DNA from: Bathynomus jamesi
Lineage: Eukaryota > Arthropoda > Malacostraca > Isopoda > Cirolanidae
Length of the DNA: 64,000 bases
Assembly: GCA_023014485.1 (NCBI GenBank)
Contig: JAJOZX010000196.1
Coordinates: 1,733,501-1,797,500 of the forward strand
Direction of reading: 5' to 3'
A model generated the notes under the pieces. That model had not been told where the DNA came from, did not search any database, and saw only the letters and a program-made list of their open reading frames with translations. Below are positions 11,386 to 21,278 of this stretch, one piece after another (position 1 is the first letter of the stretch; the number at the start of each line of letters is the position of its first letter). The position numbers and the translations under genes are program-made.

Positions 11386-12240
11386 ATACCATATGACATC
11401 CCTTACAACTCAAGGCACCCCTTATACAAATCGTGATGCCGTCCATACTAACTACTTTCATCATAGTTGACGTAAAGTGGTCTAATATGTTTATTAGGAA
11501 GGTAGGTTGCCCGTAACAAACCTAAACTAAGCAAAAGCCTTGCAGCCAAAGCGTTTTTGTGCAAAGCTTTGTCTAAATAGTCTTTGGGAAAAGTTTGCGT
11601 TGAACACCGATAAGAGGAACGTTCATCCAGCTCGTAGTTTTGACGAAGTATGGGACTACACCAAAGCTGACGACAAACAGGTCCTCGAAATTATGCACGT
11701 AGGAAATACGTATATGAATATAATACGTTACTATAGACCCGAATTGGTTAGAGACACATCCCGCGTCACAAACATACCTGTGGTTAGTTTCACAAGAGCT
11801 TACGGTCGCACCAAACTTTGGGGTTAATATATTCTCTGGGACGCCGGGTCCTGTACGACGACATCAATAGTGTGGGCGAAGGAAGGTGGATATATTTCTC
11901 GTATAAGTGAGTTCCTCGGTGAGCTTACTGTTGAGGACGAATAAGGTGACAGTACTTATGCGCATTCGTTTGTTTTAACCAGGCCAAAACCTAACGGGGT
12001 ACGTGTCAAGGTCTCTGACGAGTTCAAGTACATCGTAAAAGCGAAGAGGATTACTTTAAACCCGGTAAGCCGTCAAATTGTAAATTTTGCATCACTCAAA
12101 GACTCGGTAAATGACGATGGTGAGAGTGCCATACCTACTCATCTGGTTACAGGAACGCACAACTTTCGCGCTCAGAAACTACAGGGCATGTAGGAACTTA
12201 GAGGGACGAAGGTGTGTCGAAACATATTGAGAAATTGCTA
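11386..12240 (+). pseudogene. Polinton DNA polymerase B, C-terminal piece
   Basis: After the hAT element the polymerase continues. Positions 11540-11826 encode KLCLNSLWEKFALN, the KxxxNSxxGK-type polymerase motif. The following region holds a damaged version of the YxDTDS catalytic motif near 11852-11870 and, in another frame, RISEFLGELT and the ITLNPVSRQIVNF stretch. Frame changes and stops make it non-functional. The reading ends at a stop shortly before 12240. Confidence 0.75.
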
Positions 12241-12528
12241 CCAAATACCTGGGGGGGTTTTCTATGGGTAGTAATTAATCGTAGTACATATTTTACTTAA
12301 TTTATTGATATCCTTTTTTGAAGTGTTTACTATTTATTTTTTAATTTTAATGCCTTTATTACTTGTTATTATTATTATTATTATTATGATTATTATTATT
12401 ATTAAATGTTTATTTACTTCCAAGTATTTATTTTATATTTTATTTAACTCGTGTAATTTGAATAAATTATTTTGTTTTAGATTGTGCGTATCATTTTCTT
12501 TTAACCTTTGAATGAATCAAAGAATGTG

Positions 12529-12559
<31 letters not shown>

Positions 12560-12901
12560 TGACATTCCCGTCTGCTCATGATGTATATACTCTGCCCACT
12601 ATATGGTGCGCGCATGAATAGCAGAGTTTCATTTGTTCTCCTGTCTGAGCATGGTGTATAGGTTCCTCCCACAAATCCGGTGTCCTCAGCAATCTTTGTG
12701 TTTATTCTCGTTAGTCGCTCACAATCACCGGATTTGTGGACACGTACTCAGCTGTTGAAATTGTACCATAGTTATCTATACGTGTGTGTGTGTGTGTGTG
12801 TGTGTGTGCTACTCGCCCGAATTTAACATTTTAGCAAACGATGGCAGCCTCGGATATTGTTTGCAGTACCTTTCTAAATTAGTATTCTGATATTTGAATA
12901 T
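12241..12901. other. AT-rich gap with (TG)n microsatellites and a hairpin
   Basis: No gene is visible. Contents are an (ATT)n-like stretch near 12367-12403, (TG)n at 12524-12560 and again at 12783-12808, and a 14-bp inverted repeat (see separate entry). Confidence 0.6.
12669..12739. other. Perfect 14-bp inverted repeat with 43-bp loop
   Basis: ccacaaatccggtg at 12669-12682 is exactly complementary to caccggatttgtgg at 12726-12739. The hairpin lies between the two (TG)n tracts in presumed Polinton DNA. It could be a palindromic transcription-end or binding signal, or the ends of a tiny element; the sequence does not decide. Confidence 0.6.
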
Positions 12902-13315
12902 GTGGTGAATATTCAACGGTCATCCTTTCACACCTCTTATGAAGTTTTTAAATTGTCCTTAATTCACGCGAGGATCACGATTCAGGAAACTCAAGTGCTT
13001 TATGGTTATTCTAACGAGGATATTACAGGGATTCGTAATGCTAAAGACGTCTTGGACTATGTATCGAATTTAAGCTGTCAAAGAATATAACTACAGTGAA
13101 GCAAAAGTTCAAACGATCAGTGAAAAAAACAAAGGCTCTGGATTGCGAAACTCGTTGACGAGTGGTACGACAAAATTTATCACATCAGTTTACAAATCAC
13201 CGATTACACTTCCGCAACAAAAAATGGCAACCTGTTAATCATCAACAATTTAAAATATTTTTACCACTGCATCAACGTTTACCACGATAAGGTGCCGAGT
13301 GAGATATAGCTAAAT
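12902..13315 (+). pseudogene. Unknown protein, probably a Polinton accessory gene
   Basis: An open frame at 12902-13090 (YEVFKLSLIHARITIQE, then NEDITGIRNAKDVLDYV) continues with breaks to about 13312 (DKIYHISLQITDYT, ending YHDKVPSEI). I do not recognise the family. Location downstream of the polymerase and similar codon use suggest a Polinton accessory gene. Confidence 0.3.
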
Positions 13316-13731
13316 GCCTGTGTACCTTTAGAAAAGATCTTGGTAGTGAATACCTTTTTTCCCCCAAAATGAAACAGCATGGACATGCCTATTTCTCGAC
13401 TAGATCTCCTCAGTGTTAAGTGAATTACTCTCGAATCATTTAATGTATTAAATAATTTTGTGTACATACTTTCTCATCATCTGAAACTAAATTTTCATGC
13501 TGGTGCATATCCTTTCGTGATCTGTCCAGTGCGTCTGAGTTACCCACCCAGTAACAGTCAGCGCCTCGATCCTAAGACACATGATTCACCACCAGGGCTG
13601 GATCACGAACTGGAGAAATCTATCCGCCTCGCAACAGCATTTGAGCTTGGCGCGTCGTGACGTGTTAACCACAAACATTCTCGCAACAGCATCAGTACCA
13701 CCAAGAGACACCTACGCCTACAGTAACAAAG
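13316..13731. other. No recognisable gene
   Basis: A 66-codon open frame at 13460-13660 has no recognisable motif and is not convincing. Nothing else is seen. Confidence 0.3.
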
Positions 13732-14160
13732 AAAGATGGAGCTACTGCTAAACAGTATCCCTAACACTCAATATGACGTGACTTTTTCCAAATCAGTGAG
13801 AGTATTTTAACGTATTAGTGGCACGCTTAATTATGTGCTCGAGATAAATTATAGACGTACAGACTCTGCCAAACGTAATGTTATTTATTTGAGTATTGAT
13901 GAAATTGCGAAACTCTTTATGTTGGTGAGAACACATTGAATATATTTCAAGATTCTAATAAACGATCGTGTACTCGAGCATACTTTGGAATCTATATGTT
14001 CCAAGATGAAAATGTTACACCCACTTGTAAAGTAGGAACAAAAATAATCCTAAATGATCTTAGTATATCAAGTATGAAAAACCTCATACATTAAATGGGT
14101 CATTATTTCTATAAAGAATTGCTTGTATCATACAAAGCATTGAGGAGGTAACTATTTCCA
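13732..14160 (+). pseudogene. Unknown Polinton-like protein, frameshifted
   Basis: From ATG 13736 a frame reads MELLLNSIPNTQYDVTFSKS, then LEINYRRTDSAKRNVIYLS and IDEIAKLFML. Another frame continues with RAYFGIYMFQDENVTP to about 14090. Several stops interrupt it. The pattern of charged, strand-like segments resembles a small DNA-binding or structural protein, but no family is assigned. Confidence 0.3.
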
Positions 14161-14650
14161 CCATTTTTTGTGAGTTTATTCTACTCACAAAAAAATAATC
14201 TGTTGCCATGTTAATAAACATTGTATGTATATGTAATTTATTATTATTATTATTTCTAAAAAAGAACTGTATATATTAACTATTTCCACCATTACTTATA
14301 TGTTTACGATACTAATAAATATTGTGTGCAGTTATGTTTCTATCTATTCTTTATCCATTTTTAAATTATATCGGTGGGCGTGCGCGCATGTACGGTGTTA
14401 ATGCATGCACAGAAGCGTTTGGTAACATTCAACGGGTTTTAAGTTTTCTGCGCAATAGCAATGGAGTTATTGGGATTCTTATCATGACAAAGGACTATGA
14501 GATGTAAAAGAAGAGCGCCAACAACTACCTCCTACACCAAATGAATTGCCTACGTGATGCAGAAGGTTTCGACGCACAATGAAAATTGTGGTATGACGAA
14601 TCCGTCAGATTTTTATTTTTAATTTATTTTTATGTACATTTATATATATC
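14161..14650. other. No firm gene; right edge of Polinton-like DNA
   Basis: AT-rich with an (ATT)n stretch near 14239-14252. A short open frame (14331-14507, IGGRARMYGVNACTEAFG) is not identified. No terminal inverted repeat matching the 55-64 kb Polinton was found here, so the right end of this element is unknown. Confidence 0.3.
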
Positions 14651-14652
14651 TA

Positions 14653-15865
14653 CAGGGTGAGTCAAAAGTTTCCATACATAGGCAAAATGGTCACTTTATT
14701 ATGCAATCACTTGTAAGTCACAAAATATGCTCTATGTGGGCACCATTACACTGAATGCACATACGGATGCGTTCCTCTCAGTCATAGCAAACGCGCGTTA
14801 ACACGTCTGGTGTTATGCGTACACACGCATCACTAATGCGTTCCTTTAGGTGGTCCGTGTTTTGTATTTTCACCTGGTACACCATGGCCTTCAAGTGCCC
14901 CCACAAGTAAAAATCAAGGGGGGTGAGGTCTGGGGACCTCGGAGGCCACTCCACGGGACCACGGCGGCCAATCCAGTGACCCGGAAACTGCTGATCCAGC
15001 CACTGGCGCAGGCAGATACCGTAATGAGGTGACGCCCCGTCTTGCTGAAAGTACGCTGGAAATCCCCCGTCCTCGTTCAGCAGGGACGGCATGACTGTGT
15101 CTTGCAGCATGTTTAGATACATTTCGGCATTCAGATTGGTGTCAATGAAAAAAGGGCCAACAATTGTGCTGCCCCATATCCAGCACCACACCATCACTTT
15201 TCCAGCGCCTTGCGTCTTTGAGGGACTCATCCAGTGCGGGTTGTCATCACTCCAATAACGTACGTTTTGACGATTAACCTCTCCATGAACATGAAAGTTG
15301 GCTTCATCTGAAAACAGGATGCCAGCCGAGAACTCCGTGTCTTCGTCCACTTTTGTTCTTGCCCATTCACAGAATTCCAGCCCCCTATCCGAGTCGTCTT
15401 CGCTAAGATACTGCAACATTTGCATTTTGTATGGATGCCATCTGTGCTCTTTCATAATGCGAACGATACTCCTTTGGCTGACACCGCATTCTGCAGACAT
15501 CCGTCGAGTGCTTTTTTGGGGACTCTTTGCGAACGCTGCCAGCACCATGGTCGCTGTGCCTTCATCGGTGGCTGTTCGTGGACGGCCACTTCTCGGTTGG
15601 TCTGCAACACTTCCAGTCTTCTTGAACTTCTCAATGAGTTTGGCAACGGTGTCGTGTGTGATGTGCGTGCCGGGGGCGTGTCTCCTGTTAAAATCCTCGG
15701 CAACCTTGCGACAGCTTCCTAATCCTGCCAGAAGAAATATCTCTATACGCTCTTCTTGGGACAAAGGCATCTCAGCACATCACTTGCAAAAAAAAATAAA
15801 AAATAAATAATCATTTATTTATCATGACCATTTTGCCCATGTATGGAGACTTTTGACTCACCCTG
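14653..15865 (-). mobile_element. Near-complete mariner, DD41D-type spacing
   Basis: A 1213-bp element is flanked by TA dinucleotides (14651-14652 and 15866-15867). The inverted ends begin CAGGGTGAGTCAAAAGT on the left and read the same inverted on the right (ACTTTTGACTCACCCTG, with one base different), continuing as imperfect inverted repeats around 'ggcaaaatggtca'. The transposase inside is uninterrupted. This is the best-preserved mobile element in the window and is inserted next to a LINE fragment. Confidence 0.93.
14778..15770 (-). CDS. mariner-family transposase (DD41D)
   Basis: A 330-residue open frame encodes a complete-looking transposase that would cut and rejoin the element's DNA in the nucleus. 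The N-terminal third holds a paired helix-turn-helix region (LAGLGSCRKVAEDFNRR; then GRPRTATDEG and CGVSQRSIVRIMKEHRW). The catalytic domain carries FSDEANFHVHG (first Asp), YFQQDGASPHYG (second Asp) and RSPDLTPLDFYLWGHL (third Asp). I count 41 residues between the second Asp and the Asp of TPLD. Usual mariner length is 330-350 residues, so little is missing. The start at 15770 lies about 95 bp inside the right end, a normal position. No internal stop is seen. Confidence 0.92.
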   Translation of the reverse strand: MPLSQEERIEIFLLAGLGSCRKVAEDFNRRHAPGTHITHDTVAKLIEKFKKTGSVADQPRSGRPRTATDEGTATMVLAAFAKSPQKSTRRMSAECGVSQRSIVRIMKEHRWHPYKMQMLQYLSEDDSDRGLEFCEWARTKVDEDTEFSAGILFSDEANFHVHGEVNRQNVRYWSDDNPHWMSPSKTQGAGKVMVWCWIWGSTIVGPFFIDTNLNAEMYLNMLQDTVMPSLLNEDGGFPAYFQQDGASPHYGICLRQWLDQQFPGHWIGRRGPVEWPPRSPDLTPLDFYLWGHLKAMVYQVKIQNTDHLKERISDACVRITPDVLTRVCYD

Positions 15866-15867
15866 TA

Positions 15868-17760
15868 TAACTACAGCTATAGATCGGCCAGAAAGGAAAT
15901 TAGAGCGGTAGGCACAGATACAACGATAGAAACCGAAGGAGGGCAGTTTGGAAATTAAAGATTTGTGCCAGACTCTATTAAAAGCTTTTGATATGTATAG
16001 CGCAATAGCAAAAGTTTCACCGAAATCCCGAAAGGAGGATGACCAAGAGTAAGAGATATATGCAAGAAGATTGCCAGTAGAGCGTCCCTTGCGGAACCCA
16101 TACTGACGATCTGAAAGAAGATTGTGAGAAGAGAGGTTTTTAAGAATTTTCCTTCAGGATAGAATCAAAACTTAGAGTTGAGCCCAAATAGGGCAGAGAA
16201 AACAGCTTTAGAAGAGATTCTAATTTCAGACATAAAGTCAAAGGGGGGAGGAGATGGAGGAACAGCATTGGAATCGTTTAGGTTTGAACCGTAAGCGAAA
16301 GTTTGAGCGAAGAGTTCAGCTTTATCAGGAGAAGAGACGGCAACTGAGCCGTCGGAATGGAAAAGAGGAGGGAAAGAAGAGGAGGTAAAGTTGTTGAAGA
16401 GGTTCTTAGCTAGATGCCAGAAAGCGAGAAGAGTTAGAATTGGATAAATTTTCACATTTTTGTCAGATGAAGGAACTTTTCGCGAGTCGAAGAACAGATT
16501 TTGCACGATTCCGGGTAGAAATATCAGCTGAGTGAGAGTGAGGAGTTGGATAGCGACGGTACCTTCTGAAAACCTCTTCTCTGTTGCGGATAGCATTAGA
16601 ACAAGTAAAGTTAAACCAAAGTTTTTTTTGCATCAGTGGGAGGAATAGAATATGGAATGCACGTCTCCATGCCCGAGAGATTCACCTCCATGATGCCCTC
16701 AGCACACTCGGAAGGGCCCTGGCCACGGAAACAGTAATCATTCCATGGAAAATTACAGAAGTACTGCCTAAGGGCCTCCCAATCAGCAGCGCCAAAGTGC
16801 CAAAGGCGCCTCCTCTTGGGAAGATCAAAAGGCCGAACGTATATGGACGCATGGACATGTAGTGTATGTATATGTAGTGAGGAATAGGGAGAGAAGTGTG
16901 TATCTGAGAGCATGCGATAGGACACGAAACAGATATAAGATTGTGATCGGAGAAGCCCAATGGAGAAAAAAGTTTGACAGAGTAAGAAGAAGGATGAGAG
17001 GTAAGAAATAAATCCAGAATGGTGGGCCTATCTCCAAGGCGATCGAGGATAAGAGCAGGGTGCTGTACATTGTACAATCTGCCCTAGGTCATTTAGGATG
17101 GAAAAGTTGTAAGCTAATTCACCAAGAATGTCAGTGAAATTGGAGGAAAGACAAAGGTGGTGGTGAACATTGAAATCTCCTAAAATGGAGATTCTAGCAA
17201 AGGGAGAGCGGGAAAGAATGTATTCCACTTTGGAAGTGAGGCAGTAAAAGAATTTTGGATAGTCAGTGGAATTAGGAGAAAGCTAAACAGCGCAGATGTA
17301 TTTAGTTTGAGATTGGCATGGAAGCGGTAGTCAGAGGATATATGATAGAATTTGGAAGATTCGAGTTGAGGAATATAAGAACAAGTTAGGTCATTGCGTA
17401 CATATACGCAATGGAGTGAAATTGAGTTTAGAGAAAGTAAGAGGGTACAGAAAAGGGGGTTGCTGTCAGTCGTCCCAGACACCTGAGTTTCAGTGAGGAA
17501 AAGAAGATGAGGTTTAGAGGAGGAGAGGTGGTGTTGAACAGATTGAAAATTTGAGAAAAGGCCACGAATGTTGCAGAAGTTTAAGAAAAGTAAATGAGAC
17601 AGAGACCCAGAACATCTCGAATGGGCAGTAGCAGATCCAGATTCGTTGCCCGAGTCTGCGTTCCCGGTATCGGCAGCGGTGGAGCCAGAAGTGGGGACAT
17701 TTATGGTTCCCTCCCCAGGGGACTTCGAGGCTCTTGAAGTTGATGCATTTTTAAAATTTT
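15868..17760 (-). pseudogene. Jockey-like LINE ORF2 (endonuclease + RT start)
   Basis: The minus strand reads, 17760 to 15868: NFCNIRGLFSNFQSVQHH and LLFLTETQVSG (start of an APE-type endonuclease), [29 protein letters not shown] and [13 protein letters not shown] (endonuclease end). The linker SPDKAELFAQTFA follows, and finally RT segments DRQYGFRKGRST and ETFAIALYISKAFNRVWH. Frames change several times. The RT palm with the FADD-type motif and the 3' end are lost, with the break exactly at the mariner boundary. It is probably a deletion or rearrangement product. Confidence 0.8.
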
Positions 17761-17903
17761 GAAAAGATTATGTAGTGTGTAAGACGCATGTACTGTATAT
17801 GTAGTGACTCGTGAGGAATAGGGAGAGAACTGTGTGTTTGAGAACATACGAATACTAAATGGAAATTACGAATACTAAATGGAAATTAGAACTAAATTTA
17901 GCT

Positions 17904-18056
17904 AATATTAAGTTTCGCGGAGACCAAATTATATTAGGTTAGGTGGTCGTTTTAGATTAGTTAGTTATTTCTCACGTGACCAATTTCGGCCAATCAGGAT
18001 CTTTGTAACACATTTTTAATTTGTCAAAAAACTGGTCTCCGGGAAACTTAATATTT
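17904..18056. mobile_element. Small MITE with 20-bp inverted ends
   Basis: attaagtttcgcggagacca on the left is matched inverted by tggtctccgggaaacttaat on the right with one mismatch and one gap-like change. The body of about 110 bp has no ORF. It sits directly beside the (TA)n tract at 18057-18084. The class cannot be told from these ends. Confidence 0.65.
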
Positions 18057-18084
18057 ACTAATATATATATATATATATATATAT

Positions 18085-18250
18085 GATGAAAATAACCACG
18101 AAGGAAAAAGGAAACACAGAATGGTGCTCAAGCGCTTTCGTCTAATGACATCCTCAGGAACACTTGAGCACCATTCTGTTTCCTTTTTCTTTTGTGGTGA
18201 TTTTCATCATAAATATTAAAATTATTCACGTGTTACTTTCGTGAAATAAT

Positions 18251-18255
<5 letters not shown>
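18085..18255. mobile_element. PLE-derived palindrome (family A)
   Basis: A (TA)n-bounded palindrome: arm one begins gatgaaaataaccacgaagg, arm two ends with the inverse. It is followed by a conserved tail with a small hairpin (ttcacg...cgtgaa) and attttca before the next (TA)n. The same module flanks the GIY-YIG gene at 25.3-26.7 kb, so this is a non-autonomous Penelope-like fragment. Confidence 0.75.
18124..18163 (-). ncRNA. Hammerhead-like ribozyme motif, family A
   Basis: Read on the minus strand: stem I strand gtgttc; core CTGAGGA (fits CUGANGA); one extra T; stem II gtc-atta-gac; GAAA; a loopless gcgc-type stem III; T at the cleavage position; then gagcac closing stem I with six pairs (one G-U). 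A stem III without a loop is known in small Penelope-associated hammerheads that act as dimers. Activity is inferred only. Confidence 0.65.

Positions 18256-18331
<76 letters not shown>
18256..18331. repeat. (TA)n microsatellite
   Basis: About 75 bp of uninterrupted AT dinucleotides between two mobile-element boundaries. Confidence 0.95.
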
Positions 18332-18338
<7 letters not shown>

Positions 18339-18857
18339 GCTGTGATGTCGTGTTTGAATTTAGTGACTATTTATATTTTATTTACATATTTACTTTCGTT
18401 ATTCTGCTTAGTTTGTACTCTTTATTTTACTACTACTTTACACTCATATTCTGAATTTTGTATACTGTATATAACATGGCCAGTAGGTGAACCGAGACAC
18501 TGGACATGAATATGAGACATTTTGAACGAAGAAAGGAAGTTGGAAATGATAGCAGTTTTTTATATAATTTTTTTATTTAATTGACACAAACATAATACTA
18601 AATGCTAATCTAAACAAATTTATTTCACGAAATTACACTTTAAACGAACAAACACCGCTAGTCATTAGTAGCTCCCGCGAGAGACTGCCCGAGTGTGTGG
18701 CAATGGGTATTTCAAGTTCTCTTAGACCTATAGCCTCTAAAATCCACTTTCGTGAGGTGTCATTTCTTTTCTTTGGCAACAGCAATACAATTATTTTGTT
18801 CCATTTAAAATAATCATTAATAATAATCATTATTAAATTCTATGTTAAAAACAAAAC
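18332..18857. other. No gene; AT-rich
   Basis: A short open frame on the minus strand (18633-18830) shows no motif. No repeat structure apart from the bordering (TA)n tracts is seen. Confidence 0.5.
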
Positions 18858-18866
18858 AATATATAT

Positions 18867-18900
<34 letters not shown>

Positions 18901-19100
18901 AGCAAACAACCACAAGGAAAAGGAAACACAAAGTCCGAGCGCTTTCGTGATATATTCACATTATCAAGGAGGAACAGAACATTATCTGTTCCTCCTTGAT
19001 AATGTGAATATATCACGAAAGCGCTCGGACTTTGTGTTTCCTTTTCCTTGTGGTTGTTTGCTTATTAATAAGGTCACGTGTTATTTTGTGATTCTAGTGC
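18901..19100. mobile_element. PLE-derived palindrome (family B)
   Basis: Arms of about 90 bp (from 18901; inverse ending near 19075) meet near 18988. The tail carries tcacgtgttattttgtga, a hairpin like that of family A. Each arm has a hammerhead-like segment (tatcacgaaagcgctcgg), but the core reads TTGATAA instead of CTGANGA, so the ribozyme is probably dead. A related copy lies at 25142-25297. Confidence 0.7.
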
Positions 19101-19120
19101 ATATATATATAATATATATA

Positions 19121-19995
19121 CACATTCAACTGCAAAGAACACGCAGTATAAACAACGTAAAGAACGACGCTTGTATAGGAGATATTCCGCGCAAGACGAG
19201 AGAGAGAGAACGAAACAAATGAAAAAATGAGGTAACCACCTGGGAATCGAACCCGGGATCTTCCGATTGCCGGTCAGACGCGATACCATTACACCATGGA
19301 CCTCACTCTTCCAAATGCCGTAATTCTTCTACATACTCGCAGAAACCAATGCCCCAAGGGGGCACCTCCCGCATGCCGTAACATTATATACATTCAACTG
19401 CAAAGAACACGCAGTATAAACAACGTAAAGAACGACGCTTGTATAGGAGATATTCCGCGCAAGACGAGAGAGAGAGAACGAAACAAATGAATGTATATAA
19501 TGTTACGGCATGCGGGAGGTGCCCCCTTGGGGCATTGGTTTCTGCGAGTATGTAGAAGAATTACGGCATTTGGAAGAGTGAGGTCCATGGTGTAATGGTA
19601 TCGCGTCTGGCCGGCAATCGGAAGATCCCGGGTTCGATTCCCAGGTGGTTACCTCATTTTTTCATTTGTTTCGTTCTTCTCTCTCGTCTTGCGCGGAATA
19701 TCTCCTATACAAGCGTCGTTCTTTACGTTGTTTATACTGCGTGTTCTTTGCAGTTGAATGTATATAATGTTACGGCATGCGGGAGGTGCCCCCTTGGGGC
19801 ATTGGTTTCTGCGAGTATGTAGAAGAATTACGGCATTTGGAAGAGTGAGGTCCATGGTGTAATGGTATCGCGTCTGGCCGGCAATCGGAAGATCCCGGGT
19901 TCGATTCCCAGGTGGTTACCTCATTTTTTCATTTGTTTCGTTCTCTCTCTCTCGTCTTGCGCGGAATATCTCCTATACAAGCGTCGTTCTTTACG

Positions 19996-19996
<1 letters not shown>
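19121..19996. repeat. Second inverted array of tRNA-like repeats
   Basis: The same 268-bp family as at 3.4-5.3 kb. One full and one partial unit lie in minus orientation (tRNA-like segment 19229-19304), then the direction flips near 19490. Two plus units follow (tRNA-like segments 19580-19655 and 19847-19922). These copies share diagnostic changes (gaggtcc and ggttacctc ends; tctggccgg in the plus units), so they form a subfamily. The locus is again enclosed by (TA)n. Confidence 0.85.

Positions 19997-20029
<33 letters not shown>
19997..20029. repeat. (TA)n microsatellite
   Basis: Separates the tRNA-like array from a PLE palindrome. Confidence 0.95.
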
Positions 20030-20033
<4 letters not shown>

Positions 20034-20207
20034 AATAAAACCAGGAAGGAAAGGAAACACAGAATGGTGCTCAAGCGCTTTCGTCTAATGACATCCTCAG
20101 GAACACATTAGACGAAAGCGCTTGAGCACCATTCTGTGTTTCCTTTCCTTCGTGGTTTTATTCATCATAAATATTTTTCACGTGTTACTTTCGTGAAATA
20201 ATTTTCA
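20030..20207. mobile_element. PLE-derived palindrome (family A)
   Basis: Same design as 18085-18255: inverted arms starting gatgaataaaaccaggaagg, followed by the tail hairpin and attttca. The second arm lacks the CTGAGGA half of the ribozyme. Confidence 0.78.
20067..20106 (-). ncRNA. Hammerhead-like ribozyme motif, family A
   Basis: Identical in all core positions to the copy at 18124-18163: stem I gtgttc/gagcac, CTGAGGA, stem II gtc/gac, GAAA, loopless stem III. Confidence 0.65.
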
Positions 20208-20214
20208 TATATAT

Positions 20215-20252
<38 letters not shown>

Positions 20253-21177
20253 CAGGGTGGGCGGAAAGTAGCTCCCTATTTTGGATTGGTAAAAAAATAC
20301 GTATATTATCCATTTATTTCAGAAGAAATAATATGAAAAGGTAGGCATACATGGTAGGTTTTCTCTAAAATTCAATGTGGGCTCCAACTCTTTCCACCAG
20401 CTTCTGGAGCCGCCCAGGAATGGCGTCCACTGACTTTAGCAGGAACTCCGGCGGGATGGAGGACATGACTTCCCGAATTCGGTCCTCCAGTTCTTCCAAT
20501 GTCCTCGGTTTGGTGCGGTAGACTTCTTCCTTTACCCACCCCCAAAGAAAGAAGTCGCACGGTTACCGCTGAAAAACGGCAGAATCGGTTCAGTGTAACG
20601 GTGTGTGTGGTATGACCTCAGATCAGGTTGTGGGCCCGTTCCTTCTGCGCAACACCATGAATGCTGAGCGGTACCTTGCTATGTTGCGAAACGAGGTCTG
20701 GCCGGTTGTCAGCACATGGGAGAACATCGACGATCTGATATTTATGCAAGATGGCGCCCCTCCGCACTTCGCTCTTGTTGTCCGTGAGTGGCTGGATGCC
20801 CACTTCCCTGGGCGTTGGATGGGTCGTCGTGGTCCACATCAATGGCCAGCCAGGAGCCCCGACTTGACACCGTGCGACTTCTTTCTTTGGGGGTGGGTAA
20901 AGGAAGAAGTCTACCGCACCAAACCGAGGACATTGGAAGAACTGGAGGACCGAATTCGGGAAGTCATGTCCTCCATCCCGCCGGAGTTCCTGCTAAAGTC
21001 AGTGGACGCCATTCCTGGGCGGCTCCAGAAGCTGGTGGAAAGAGTTGGAGCCCACATTGAATTTTAGAGAAAACCTACCATGTATGCCTACCTTTTCATA
21101 TTATTTCTTCTGAAATAAATGGATAATATACGTATTTTTTTACCAATCCAAAATAGGGAGCTACTTTCCACCCACCC
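20253..21177. mobile_element. Fold-back mariner (DD41D family)
   Basis: The left end is TA|CAGGGTGGGCGGAAAGTAG at 20251. A 308-bp left arm (20253-20561) is repeated inverted at 20870-21177, enclosing a spacer of equal length. Both arms contain the 3' part of the transposase gene, so the palindrome arose from an inverted partial copy, not from long natural terminal repeats. The right end has lost its last few bases. Confidence 0.88.
20603..21067 (+). pseudogene. mariner transposase, C-terminal catalytic half
   Basis: The open frame carries CGMTSDQVVGPFLL, FMQDGAPPHFALVVREW (second catalytic Asp) and RSPDLTPCDFFLWGW (third Asp, 41 residues later), then the normal end GRLQKLVERVGAHIEF. The N-terminal DNA-binding domain and first Asp are absent because the left part was replaced by the inverted arm. 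No valid ATG exists at the start of this frame. Confidence 0.85.
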
Positions 21178-21264
21178 ATATATATATCCGGATACAAACA
21201 TCGTGTCCACGTCAGAAATAATTAAAACAGAATACAAAGCATAACGATATTAGCATCTAAATTA

Positions 21265-21278
21265 GTTGCCATGGAAAC
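21265..21278 (+). promoter_or_regulatory. X-box-like motif in left TIR
   Basis: gttgccatggaaac fits the RFX-factor X-box pattern (two half-sites around CCATGG). Conserved in the opposite TIR. Binding is inferred only. Confidence 0.4.

Noticed and set aside
15298..15810. 170-codon plus-strand open frame
   Set aside because: It lies antisense to the intact mariner transposase and has no motif of its own.
18901..19075. Functional hammerhead in this family B palindrome
   Set aside because: Core reads TTGATAA in place of CTGANGA in both arms.
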